DNA of 64,000 bases from an uncultured Lachnospiraceae bacterium. GTDB lineage: Bacteria > Bacillota > Clostridia > Lachnospirales > Lachnospiraceae. The notes under the pieces are model-generated. The model worked only from the letters and a program-made list of their open reading frames with translations. It did not search any database and was not told the origin of the DNA. The DNA lies in NCBI GenBank assembly GCA_934899185.1, contig CAKXYI010000001.1:372001-436000 (forward strand). The letters run 5' to 3'. Made by a program: the position numbers and the translations under genes. Shown here piece after piece: positions 52,131 to 61,587 of this stretch (position 1 is its first letter; each line of letters opens with the position of its first letter).

Positions 52131-54209
52131 TTAAATTCCGCTTCTGCCTTCTTTTTTACCGAAGTTCATATAATGCAGATAGTAACTTTTCAGATCATTT
52201 CCATATGCGCTTTGTAAGTCTGCATAATTTCCACGATATATCCCTACATTGAAATCTGCTTTTGCCTGACGTCCCTCTTTCATTCCATAATTAACGAAAT
52301 GCGCAAGCACTGCCTGGTCATCATTTCCAAAAGTATTTTTTACATCGGTGTTGTATGCCACATAATAGTAGTAATCATACACAGCAGAATAATCTACGCC
52401 ATTATAGACAGTCGTAGCCCCCTGCACTGTGGTGCAACCGGTTCCTTTTCGTCCCTCTTTTGCTCCATAATTCATATAATGCAGATAGTAGTTCTTAAGG
52501 TTATTTCCATAAGCATTTCGTAGATCTACATACTGTAAACGATAAGAGTTTGCATTAAAGGTGGATTTTGCCTGTCTACCTTCCTTCATGCCGTAATTGA
52601 CAAAGTGTGCAAGCACTGCGTTTTCATCATCGCCATAGGCTTTTTTCACATCAGCGTTATTGTTTACATAATAGTTATAGTCGTAGACACTGGCATAGTT
52701 GACGCCATTATAGACCGTTGTTGCATTTTGCAGCGTCGTACAACCGGTTCCCTTTCGTCCTTCTTTCTGCCCATATTTGATGTAATGTACGTAGTAATTC
52801 TTCCAATTCTTACCATATGCACTACGAAGATCCGCATACTGTAAGCGATAAGAGGTGACGTTAAAGGTAGAAATCGCCTGACGTCCTTCTGCCATACCGT
52901 AATTTACAAAATGTTTCAAAATCGTCGCATCATCCGTACCCAACGCATTTTTCACATCGGCATTGTGCTCCAGATAATAGTAATAGTTATATACGCCGGA
53001 ATAATCAACGCCATTATATACCGTTGTCGGTCCCTGCATGGTCGTACAACCGGTTCCCTTACGTCCTTCTGCCTTTCCATAGAGCATATAGTGCTGATAG
53101 TACAAAGGCCAGTTCGTACCATAGGCATAGCGCAGATCTCCATATTGCAAGTAGTAGGATTTTGGATCAAAAGTAGCGCATCCCTGGCGTCCCTCTGCCA
53201 TACCATAATTCTTAAAATGGCTCAAAAGAGCTCCGGCATCACTGCCCACTGCACTTGCGACATCTGCGTTATGTTCTCTATAATATGTAGCATCAAATAC
53301 TGCGGAATAATCTTGACCGCTGATGGTTCCATCATCGTACCAATAGTCCAGATCTACATAACCGGTGATACCGGCTACAGATCCCTGGGAAGAAAATTGG
53401 AAGAAATCGTATGGCTGTGCATAAGAAGAAGATACCCACCATGCATAGTCTGTAGCCTGCGGTTTCATATAGTTTGCTAACCAAACACGTCCATTCGCTG
53501 CTAGTGATGCTCCATCAAAATAATTTTCCAAGGTTGATTTATTTGCATATAATGCTCCGGTATAACCATTCACTGCACATTGATTCATAAAAGCATTTGC
53601 TACAGCAGTTCTTTGTGCTGCATTCTGTCCTGAATTATACAGGCGGCATTCACCTCGATATTGTGATGGGCACCATTCATAATCCATACAGATTGGCAAA
53701 CTAATATTATACATATAAATCAAACCAGTCACATAGTTAGCTTCTTCTCTTGCTTCTGCCTCTGTAACTGCTTCTGACCAGAAATACACGCCCACACGAA
53801 GTCCTGCGGCAAGTGCGCCCTCGATATTCTCCTTGTAGCATTTGTCTGTATAGAATGAACCATCATTATAACGTCCACCAACTTTGACAATAACAAATTC
53901 AACACCGGAATTCTTTACTGCATTCCAGTCAATCGTGCCACGATCGTTCTGCCAATGTGACACATCAATTCCTTTACGAATAGCAGTATATCCTTCACGA
54001 GGATTCCCTTTTGTATAACCCATGACACTTGAGGAATCATCATCATAAAATCCCTCATCTACCTGTCCTGACATACGATAATCGTTACCATCAAAATGTG
54101 CCACGGCTGCCTTGGTTTCCAAGGTGCCGGTCTGTCCCAGTAGTGTTGTCACAGCCATTGCGCATAACAATACTGCTGACATGATTCTTTTTCTTATTGC
54201 TTTTTTCAT
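52131..54209 (-). CDS. GH25 lysozyme (muramidase) with eight wall-type repeats
   Basis: A 692-residue secreted protein. After a signal peptide (about 1-34) the GH25 barrel (about 75-285) has GIDVSHWQND, FVIVKVGGRY, and CMDYEWC with the catalytic D/E pair, then WLANYMK and FQFSSQGSV. Eight YG..EGR units follow. It hydrolyses the muramic acid to glucosamine bond. The start at 54209 has AGAGGA just upstream; an in-frame ATG at 54230 overlaps the GT gene stop. First of three adjacent wall enzymes with the same repeat module. Confidence 0.92.
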   Translation of the reverse strand: MKKAIRKRIMSAVLLCAMAVTTLLGQTGTLETKAAVAHFDGNDYRMSGQVDEGFYDDDSSSVMGYTKGNPREGYTAIRKGIDVSHWQNDRGTIDWNAVKNSGVEFVIVKVGGRYNDGSFYTDKCYKENIEGALAAGLRVGVYFWSEAVTEAEAREEANYVTGLIYMYNISLPICMDYEWCPSQYRGECRLYNSGQNAAQRTAVANAFMNQCAVNGYTGALYANKSTLENYFDGASLAANGRVWLANYMKPQATDYAWWVSSSYAQPYDFFQFSSQGSVAGITGYVDLDYWYDDGTISGQDYSAVFDATYYREHNADVASAVGSDAGALLSHFKNYGMAEGRQGCATFDPKSYYLQYGDLRYAYGTNWPLYYQHYMLYGKAEGRKGTGCTTMQGPTTVYNGVDYSGVYNYYYYLEHNADVKNALGTDDATILKHFVNYGMAEGRQAISTFNVTSYRLQYADLRSAYGKNWKNYYVHYIKYGQKEGRKGTGCTTLQNATTVYNGVNYASVYDYNYYVNNNADVKKAYGDDENAVLAHFVNYGMKEGRQAKSTFNANSYRLQYVDLRNAYGNNLKNYYLHYMNYGAKEGRKGTGCTTVQGATTVYNGVDYSAVYDYYYYVAYNTDVKNTFGNDDQAVLAHFVNYGMKEGRQAKADFNVGIYRGNYADLQSAYGNDLKSYYLHYMNFGKKEGRSGI
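52134..53310 (-). repeat. Tandem YG..EGR repeat block of the GH25 lysozyme (8 units)
   Basis: Eight units form four A-B pairs, with YYxxxNADVKxAxG and HFVNYGMxEGRQ in one kind and SYRLQYADLR with YYxHYxxYG in the other, separated by GTGCTTxQ linkers. This is the longest and most regular of the three blocks. Confidence 0.8.
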
Positions 54210-54222
54210 CTCTTCCTCTTTT

Positions 54223-56931
54223 CTATGCATTGTTTAACAAAGTATCTAATGCTGACTCTGCTGATATTTCCGGAATTATAATTCCCTTATCATACTTCTT
54301 CAATCTTTCCGCAGGTGCTCCCAGATCAAACGCCGCTACTTTCATCCCCATCTTGATAGCCTCCTCTGTAGTGTAGGAGAATGTTTCCGGCCATATTGAC
54401 GCAATGAAAACAATATCCACTTGATATTCTTTCATCAAATCTGGCAACTCATCACGGGAATATTTTCCATGGATAAGCAAATGCTCATTAGTAGAGGTAC
54501 TCAAATTCGGACCTATCACAACAATTCTTGCATTTAGTCCTTGTTCTTCTATCAGCTCTGCCATCCGAATAAGTATCTCGGAACCCTTGCTTGGCATCAT
54601 ATTCCCAATATATCCTATCGTAATGAGATCTGATGTCTTGTCTATCTTCCCCACAGGTTCTATATAGTCCACTTGATGCGGAACGACTTCATAATGTATA
54701 TCCGGATAACATTGTTCATAGTAAAATTTTGTATTTTCAGAGAAAGTGATCACATGATCACACTGGGATAAAAATCCCGCCCAAATACTTCTCCAAGAGG
54801 CAATGGATCCGTATTCCAAATTCATTTTATTCGTGTTGTTGTGATAACACTTCTCACATTCTTCCAAATTGGCTGGTAGGAAACAATGTTTTTGTTGGTC
54901 ATTTAACAAATAAATACTCGGACACACCGGATAGAAATCATGGCACAACATTGTAATTTCTGTTTTAAATTTCGTCTTCAAGCCAATAATAAATTGCTGA
55001 ACTTGAGCAATATGCTCATATGCCACTAATTCATTTATCATTACCTGTTGCACTTGATGTCCAGTTAAAACGGCGCATGTATCCTCCAACCGATCTACAC
55101 GGAATGTTGCCTCATATTCATCATAATAAACAATCATTTGCAATCCAGTATCCGCATTATCCACAATGCGCATAACAGCAGTGTTATGATTCAACATCGA
55201 CTGGATGCGATTTTCCATATACTTGCCTGCGCCACCACCCCAATCATGGTCTAGCACAACAATAAACTGTTCAACGTTATCTTGAATCATACGCATTTTA
55301 ACATATTCTCGCACCTGACAATTCGGATCCATCGCACAATATATATCTACATCCTTTTTGTACGTAGGATAACGTTTTTCCAAAATGGTTGAGTTTCTTT
55401 CAATATAACGTTTCTTATCCTCACTCAGAAAACTTCCTCCGTGTTTATGCCACACAAATAAGTTTTCCACTTGAACATTATGATACCCTGCACGGATTGC
55501 TCTCTGGCACCAATCGTTTTCCTCCCCATAGCCCTTATAAAAAGTATCTGCATCTAAGTTGCCAATTTCATCGATCACTTTACGGTTCATTCCCATACAA
55601 AATCCTACCCCTGTTGGCATTTCAACATAGTGTGGCTGAACCATCCGAAAATATCGATCTATCTCGGTCTCACTTTTGTCCATAAAAATATGGTTATTTT
55701 CACAGAAATTTGGAAATGAACAAATTGTTCCGCTATTGGTAAAAGGTGTTGTAGATGCCACTTCAGCACTATTCCAAATTGGTAGCATCAATCTTTCCAA
55801 CCATTGATCCGGTAACATCACATCTGTATTTACAAGAACAACATGATGGGATGTCTGTGCCAAGGCACGATTAACACTTTGCACGAATCCCAGATTTTCC
55901 TCATTTTCCAGCAATACGACATTTTCTCTGTTCTTGGCGTAGTCGCTTAAATACGGCAATACACGTTCATCCGGACTACAATCGTTGACCACATATAATT
56001 TGTATGGCACCGCCGTCTTCTCAATTCCGGCAAACATATTTGCCAAAAACTCATATCCGTTATAAACAGGAACAATCAAGTCAACAAACGCATCCTGTGG
56101 TATACATATATTTTCTGTATATGTCTCCACAAATTTCTCTACAAATTTATTGTAAGAATAATCTTTTCTCTTTTGTATACAAATTCCTGCTTCTTTTGTA
56201 TTAGCATTGACATCCGTTATAAATACGCGATTTTTCTGTTCTCCCTGTGTATACTCCAAGAACACGCAGGCATACTCGTTCGTAGAAAATTCTACTTCCT
56301 GTGAAAGTCCACAATAAGGGTCCGACAGATTATGCGCATTAGCAACATCTGTTCGCTGCACTAACTTTAATCCCACACTATCTTCATAATGAAGGGAATT
56401 CAATACCAATCGGACTTTATCTATTGACTGTTTATGTGAAAAAATCCAGCCGCGAATATAGAGTCTATTCCCCACTTGGGAAATAGTATCCATCTTATAC
56501 TCTACACCATCCTCCTCATAGGATCGCCCTACCCGAGGATAAAACCAAGTTTCCTTACATTGTTCTTGTTTCGATAATGTGCAAAGTAACCTTCTTTCCT
56601 TTCCTGTCTCCTTAGCATATTGTAAAAATACATCCGTTGTGTACGCAGATGCATATGCTACAGCGAATTCAAAGGCTGTTTTTGTTCTTGCAGGCAAAGA
56701 AAAAACCTCTACAATGTCTTTACGAAATGTCAAAGGCACCTCTATCACTTGCTCCGTCTGGGATTGACGCAGTACAATCTGAATCTGATTTAAGTTCGTC
56801 TGCGTAGAAAATATCCAACCTTTGACCGACATTTTTCCATCATCATTTACCAGTGAATCAATATGATATGTCACTGCATCCTGTTCCTCTGTTTTGTTGA
56901 ATTTGCTCTTAATATTTTTCCAGAAATTCAT
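54223..56931 (-). CDS. Multidomain glycosyltransferase (wing domains, GT2, GT4)
   Basis: A 902-residue cytoplasmic enzyme. Two N-terminal beta-sandwich-like domains of about 110 residues are marked by KGWIFSTQTNLNQIQIVL and RGWIFSHKQSIDKVRLVL. A GT2 domain follows (about 275-520) with VNDCSPDE, LVNTDVMLP and WCQRAIRAGYH, and then a GT4-type domain (about 610-902) with GYIGNMMPSKGSE and ETFSYTTEEAIKMG. It probably adds two different sugars in turn to the growing polymer. It overlaps the ABC ATPase gene by four bases (ATGA) with GGAG 7 bases upstream. Confidence 0.88.
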   Translation of the reverse strand: MNFWKNIKSKFNKTEEQDAVTYHIDSLVNDDGKMSVKGWIFSTQTNLNQIQIVLRQSQTEQVIEVPLTFRKDIVEVFSLPARTKTAFEFAVAYASAYTTDVFLQYAKETGKERRLLCTLSKQEQCKETWFYPRVGRSYEEDGVEYKMDTISQVGNRLYIRGWIFSHKQSIDKVRLVLNSLHYEDSVGLKLVQRTDVANAHNLSDPYCGLSQEVEFSTNEYACVFLEYTQGEQKNRVFITDVNANTKEAGICIQKRKDYSYNKFVEKFVETYTENICIPQDAFVDLIVPVYNGYEFLANMFAGIEKTAVPYKLYVVNDCSPDERVLPYLSDYAKNRENVVLLENEENLGFVQSVNRALAQTSHHVVLVNTDVMLPDQWLERLMLPIWNSAEVASTTPFTNSGTICSFPNFCENNHIFMDKSETEIDRYFRMVQPHYVEMPTGVGFCMGMNRKVIDEIGNLDADTFYKGYGEENDWCQRAIRAGYHNVQVENLFVWHKHGGSFLSEDKKRYIERNSTILEKRYPTYKKDVDIYCAMDPNCQVREYVKMRMIQDNVEQFIVVLDHDWGGGAGKYMENRIQSMLNHNTAVMRIVDNADTGLQMIVYYDEYEATFRVDRLEDTCAVLTGHQVQQVMINELVAYEHIAQVQQFIIGLKTKFKTEITMLCHDFYPVCPSIYLLNDQQKHCFLPANLEECEKCYHNNTNKMNLEYGSIASWRSIWAGFLSQCDHVITFSENTKFYYEQCYPDIHYEVVPHQVDYIEPVGKIDKTSDLITIGYIGNMMPSKGSEILIRMAELIEEQGLNARIVVIGPNLSTSTNEHLLIHGKYSRDELPDLMKEYQVDIVFIASIWPETFSYTTEEAIKMGMKVAAFDLGAPAERLKKYDKGIIIPEISAESALDTLLNNA

Positions 56932-58244
56932 TTTACTTTCTCCACTTTAACCTGAGAATTCATATCATAAAATCCAACGGTATTTTTTTCGGAAATCACT
57001 GTTATATTGATCAAATCGTACAATCGATGATATACCACAAACTCTCCCTCTCGATACCCGGTACAACTGATGGATAATAAATATTCTCCTCCTTGTAGAT
57101 TCATCTCTTGCGTAAAGGTACAAGTATATATATCCCCCGGATAAACTACATCTACATTCTTGTTTTCGTACATGGTATTAGTTCCCGTAATGGCTGTTCC
57201 ATGCACATTTTTGAATGTAAATGTAAAAATCGGATTCTGTATCTTTTCCTCAAATTTCACTTTTGAAGTAATAGAAAATCTTGTCCCTTTTTCTATAGCA
57301 TCTGTTATGAGACCATTCTCGTCACGTACCGCAAAATCAATGATATGTGCCATGCCATTACCATATTCATCCAATGACGGATTAATCTCATATCGGTTCT
57401 TCCATGTTGTTTCATTATCCATTTGCCCATTTGCAATACTATAATTCTGTTCATCTGGAACGGATTCTGTAATGGTCTCATTTACTGTTTTCTGCACTTG
57501 TTCGTCTAATTGATTCACTAACAGTTTTTTATACAAGCCTATCATTTCTTTCGGACTACCTTCAGCCTGTTTCTGACCATGGTTTAATAAGATGACGCGA
57601 TCACAATACTTTGCCACACTTCCCAAATCATGACTTACAAATAAAATCGTCTTACCCATCTTTTTAAACTCATCAAACTTGTGATAACATTTTGCCTGAA
57701 AGAAAACATCGCCGACAGATAATGCCTCATCTACTATCAGGATTTCCGGCTCAATATTGATCGCTACCGCAAATGCTAATCTGACAAACATACCACTGGA
57801 ATATGTCTTAACTGGCTGATATACAAAATCACCAATGTCTGCGAATGCCAAAATATCATCCATTTTCTTATCGATTTCTTCTCGCGAAAACCCAATCATA
57901 GTTCCATTGAGATATATGTTTTCTATGCCGGTGTACTCCATGTTAAAACCTGCACCCAATTCAAGAAGGGCAGAAATACGCCCATTGATTTCCACTTCAC
58001 CTTCTGTTGGATTTAATACGCCTGTGATAATCTTTAATATGGTTGATTTTCCTGCACCATTCGTACCAATAATACCGACACATTCTCCCGTCTTTACATC
58101 GATATTCAGATTATGAAGGGCATAATGTTCATGGTATCTAGGCGTTTTTGACAAGCCAAATGCATCAATCAATCGATCCTTGTTGCGATCATATAGTTTA
58201 TACATTTTGCTTACATTCTTTACTCGAATTGCATACTCTTCCAT
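56928..58244 (-). CDS. Polysaccharide ABC exporter ATPase (Wzt/TagH type)
   Basis: A 438-residue ATPase with Walker A GTNGAGKST (about 60-68), signature YSSGMFVRLAF, Walker B ILIVDEALSVGD and switch VSHD. The region from about 245 to the end (IDFAVRDENGL, GTRFSITSKVKF) is the Wzt-C-type domain that in O-antigen exporters reads the terminal modification of the polymer. It works with the membrane partner encoded just upstream. The start at 58244 has GAGG 8 bases before it; an in-frame ATG at 58286 overlaps the upstream gene's end and lacks a ribosome site. Confidence 0.93.
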   Translation of the reverse strand: MEEYAIRVKNVSKMYKLYDRNKDRLIDAFGLSKTPRYHEHYALHNLNIDVKTGECVGIIGTNGAGKSTILKIITGVLNPTEGEVEINGRISALLELGAGFNMEYTGIENIYLNGTMIGFSREEIDKKMDDILAFADIGDFVYQPVKTYSSGMFVRLAFAVAINIEPEILIVDEALSVGDVFFQAKCYHKFDEFKKMGKTILFVSHDLGSVAKYCDRVILLNHGQKQAEGSPKEMIGLYKKLLVNQLDEQVQKTVNETITESVPDEQNYSIANGQMDNETTWKNRYEINPSLDEYGNGMAHIIDFAVRDENGLITDAIEKGTRFSITSKVKFEEKIQNPIFTFTFKNVHGTAITGTNTMYENKNVDVVYPGDIYTCTFTQEMNLQGGEYLLSISCTGYREGEFVVYHRLYDLINITVISEKNTVGFYDMNSQVKVEKVK

Positions 58245-58269
58245 CTTTTCAACCTCATCTAATCGACTC

Positions 58270-59673
58270 TTATAAAACATCTGCAAAGTGAACTTGCAGT
58301 TTTTTAAATATCACGGATCCAATCATAAATAGTACAACTGTCACACCCCAAAAATACAAAGTTGTTTCCGGTCTGGTCCAAAACCAAATATGATTGATAA
58401 CCGAATCTCTATATCCCGAAACAATATAGTACATTGGGTTCATCTTTAAAATCGTTAGGACAATCGGCGAAATTCTATTCTGCATAGCATCCATATTCCA
58501 CATAATTGGGGTCATCCACATCAAAACCTGCAAAAGAATATTGATCAACTGTGTTAAATCTCGGAAAAATACAGTCATTGCACTGGTGGCATATACAATA
58601 CCAATGCACAAACACATCATCGCAAATGAGTAGTAGATTACCTGTAATGTATATACAGACGGATAAAATCCATAGCATGCAGACAGAATAATCATAAACA
58701 CTACAAAGAATACATGAACAAAAATACTTGATAAAACCTTTACAAACGGCAGGGCACTGATTTTAAAAACAACCTTTTTGACCAAGTAATTATACTCAAC
58801 CAAAGCGTTGCTTCCTGCGCTAAGCACCTCTGAAAAGTAAAACCAAGGAACCATACCCGCGGTAAGCCATAATGCAAATGGAGCTTCTATCCCCTCTTTT
58901 GTAATCTGCGTTCCAGAATTTAGCGCTTTATCAAAAACAAACCAATACACGACGATCGTCACAACCGGCTGTACAAAAGCCCAGATAATTCCAAAATATG
59001 ATCCTGCAAATTTAGCCTTGAAATCATTTTTTGCCAGCGATATGATCAATTTCCTATTTTCTATGATTTCCTTCGGAATGGCAAATAAAATGCTGCGTTT
59101 CCACCAAATTACCATGAGTAATAAATCAATGATAATACATAAAAAAATCTTCGCTGCCAATATTTTAGGTGCCATAGCCGTTGCTACATCTGCCAACACC
59201 TGCTCTGTCGGAATTGACCATACAATGTAAGGATCAGAATCCCCCTTACATGTTTGATACAAGTTTGCTTTTTGTTTCATATTGTTCAATTTTGTCATCT
59301 GCATTTCATCTGTCGAAACCAACACTTGTTTTTTATATGAAACAGATATTTCGGATATAGAAACATCGGCTGTACCCTCGCCCGGATCAATTCGTATTGA
59401 CTGTACCGTTGCTGGTAATACAACAGAATTTGTCTTTTCACTGGATCCCTTATAATTTATGGTAACACTTTTTGACTCGCTGAAGTCTTCTTTCGATGCC
59501 TGTCCTTTTTCTGTGTAATACACTTTAATATCAACCGCATCCTTCGATTCTACTGAAAATTCAACGTTTATTTTTTCACCCGTTGGTTTTTTTTCATATG
59601 TCGCGATTGCAAAATTACTTATGATCATTAGCGCTAAGATTAGACATAATGACAACATCTTTTTTTTCTTCAT
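58270..59673 (-). CDS. Polysaccharide ABC exporter permease (TagG/Wzm type) with N-terminal external domain
   Basis: A 467-residue permease. The C-terminal half (about 195-467) is a normal ABC-2 glycan exporter with SLAKNDFKAKFAGSYFGIIWAFVQP and about six helices. The N-terminal 190 residues are extra: a hydrophobic start (about 5-24), a beta-rich external domain (about 30-165: INVEFSVESKDAVDIKVYY, VQSIRIDPGEGTADVSISEI), then a helix at about 170-190. TagG/Wzm proteins are usually about 260-280 residues, so this is a fusion. The external domain might bind the emerging glycan. AGAGG is about 9 bases before the ATG. Confidence 0.9.
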   Translation of the reverse strand: MKKKKMLSLCLILALMIISNFAIATYEKKPTGEKINVEFSVESKDAVDIKVYYTEKGQASKEDFSESKSVTINYKGSSEKTNSVVLPATVQSIRIDPGEGTADVSISEISVSYKKQVLVSTDEMQMTKLNNMKQKANLYQTCKGDSDPYIVWSIPTEQVLADVATAMAPKILAAKIFLCIIIDLLLMVIWWKRSILFAIPKEIIENRKLIISLAKNDFKAKFAGSYFGIIWAFVQPVVTIVVYWFVFDKALNSGTQITKEGIEAPFALWLTAGMVPWFYFSEVLSAGSNALVEYNYLVKKVVFKISALPFVKVLSSIFVHVFFVVFMIILSACYGFYPSVYTLQVIYYSFAMMCLCIGIVYATSAMTVFFRDLTQLINILLQVLMWMTPIMWNMDAMQNRISPIVLTILKMNPMYYIVSGYRDSVINHIWFWTRPETTLYFWGVTVVLFMIGSVIFKKLQVHFADVL

Positions 59674-59685
59674 GCATAGTACCTC

Positions 59686-61575
59686 TTATTTTTTTACCAA
59701 TTTTTTTAGTTTTTGAACACCTTGATAACTTCGAGAATTTTTAATTTCATTCAATTCTCTCTTTAGTTCTTTATCTTCTATTTCCATCTGATCGTACATG
59801 ATCAAATCATTTTTCAACTTGTTGCACTCATTATTCATTTTCTGTAGTTGGTTTATCAAATAACTTTTCGTCTCAATTTCACAATCTAGGATTTCGTATT
59901 CTACATATATCTCATCCGCATTTTCATCCACGTCTATTCCATATGATGAATCTGTAGACAAAAAATATGCGAACTCTCCCTCTCGTTTGTATACATTTTG
60001 CGGAACTATACCTTTTAAACCTTTTGTAGATAAAATCCTGCATTTGCAAAACGTTCCTTTTTGAACATCCAAACGCACTTCCGCTCTGCCCTTAAGTTCT
60101 TGTTTATAAAATGTTATCGCGTAATGATAATCTCCTTGATCTTCCGCTTCGCGATAAATGGCATTTTCTTCACAAAATTCATCTTCTTTATTTGTTTTCC
60201 AGTATGCAGTGGCAAGGATACGTCTTCCCGGCTGCTGGTTCCACCGTATTGCATCAAGTGACAGCAGGTCTGTTTTTTTCTGATTTTGATTTGCCTGCCC
60301 TGCCCCAACATAGTTTAATGTAAAATATTGGTTCCACTGCCGGAACTTGTTGCATTTGACCTCATTCAGTTCATATTTTTCACATATCTTCTTGAAAGAT
60401 ATTACCCCCTCCATCATAGGGTGTTTTCCATAGAACTCATTTAAGGCTCTCCAAAATATAAAGTCTACCGGAACGGCACAATCAAAAATCCATTCTCCAT
60501 CAATAATACGAATATTTGTCATCTTGTGTGTATCATCCAAGAAATAAATATTATCAAAGATCAGATCTATATTAGCCGGTTGCACACATAATACTTCGGA
60601 TTCACTTTGGTTCTCTCCAAAAATCTTTGTGAACATTTCTGAATGATATGACATTACCTGCGCATTTTCAGTCAATACGGTATAATACTCATGCAACAAC
60701 ATAAATAACCGTTCTGTATCTCTTTTATTGAGTGCTTTCAGCATGACTGATTCGTAATTTTCGCCCTGTAAAAAATCATAACAAACTGTATTCTCACCTT
60801 TCAGCTTTGCAGACAACAAATGCAAGTTTGACTGTTTTGTATTCTGCCACATATGATAAATATGACTATTAGCGCTATCATCTGTAGCACTTTTTTCTAC
60901 CCATTTCTCATTTCCATCTGATATTATACATGTCTTAATACCATATTGTTTCTTTCTGTCCGTCGAGAATTTTGTATATTCTATATATTCTTTTTTTGCA
61001 TTTAACTCAATAAGAAACGCATGTGCAAACTCCTGCATGATATGCGCATCTGAGAAAGCCTGTGCTACCTTCTGCTCATTATATAACTCATATCGCCGAC
61101 CAACTAAATTCGGATATGGTCGCCCATAACCATATCGATTGATCGACATATCGCTAAAGATTTCCTCTGGATTATGATGTTCCGGATATGGATAATAAAA
61201 CCGATAGGAATAGTGTGTTCCATCAAGCACATTAACCCATTCCTGACGACTATAGGTATTATAAGTATTCGATGCACTATAATTTAATATGCCCAGAAAA
61301 TACTCTCCCGTAAAAGGTTCCGGTGCTCCATTGAAAAAACGAAGTCCCAACCTATTATAGGTTGCGATCAAAATATTTCCATCATCAACCACGACCTGTT
61401 GCAGCGCTTCTAAAATCCCGATCACTTTCTGTGGATCATTTGGGAAAATGATATCTTCTAAAACAATAACATCATAAATTTTCTTTTCCGATGCCAAAAG
61501 ATTGTTCAATTCATCCATATTATGGACGGTAACCATCTGTCCTTTATTTGCATACCACTTTTCCAACCATTTCAT
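59686..61575 (-). CDS. Methyltransferase-like protein of rhamnan-type clusters, N-terminally reduced, with coiled coil
   Basis: A 629-residue protein. Its opening (YDVIVLEDIIFPNDPQ, VVVDDGNILIATYNRLGLRF) looks like the later strands of a class I SAM methyltransferase of the kind found beside multidomain GTs. The SAM-binding GxGxG strand that should precede it is absent, and only 12 bases separate the start from the previous gene, so it has not been missed by start choice. The middle has no named motif. The end (about 570-629) is a charged coiled coil (INQLQKMNNECNKLKNDL). It may be a scaffold or a divergent enzyme. RBS AGAGGA. Confidence 0.6.
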   Translation of the reverse strand: MKWLEKWYANKGQMVTVHNMDELNNLLASEKKIYDVIVLEDIIFPNDPQKVIGILEALQQVVVDDGNILIATYNRLGLRFFNGAPEPFTGEYFLGILNYSASNTYNTYSRQEWVNVLDGTHYSYRFYYPYPEHHNPEEIFSDMSINRYGYGRPYPNLVGRRYELYNEQKVAQAFSDAHIMQEFAHAFLIELNAKKEYIEYTKFSTDRKKQYGIKTCIISDGNEKWVEKSATDDSANSHIYHMWQNTKQSNLHLLSAKLKGENTVCYDFLQGENYESVMLKALNKRDTERLFMLLHEYYTVLTENAQVMSYHSEMFTKIFGENQSESEVLCVQPANIDLIFDNIYFLDDTHKMTNIRIIDGEWIFDCAVPVDFIFWRALNEFYGKHPMMEGVISFKKICEKYELNEVKCNKFRQWNQYFTLNYVGAGQANQNQKKTDLLSLDAIRWNQQPGRRILATAYWKTNKEDEFCEENAIYREAEDQGDYHYAITFYKQELKGRAEVRLDVQKGTFCKCRILSTKGLKGIVPQNVYKREGEFAYFLSTDSSYGIDVDENADEIYVEYEILDCEIETKSYLINQLQKMNNECNKLKNDLIMYDQMEIEDKELKRELNEIKNSRSYQGVQKLKKLVKK

Positions 61576-61587
61576 GCCTACAATCCT

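Noticed and set aside
48223..53310. Periodic DNA repeats resembling a CRISPR array.
   Set aside because: The periodicity comes from in-frame protein repeats within three long genes. Repeats are degenerate at DNA level and there are no spacers of constant length.
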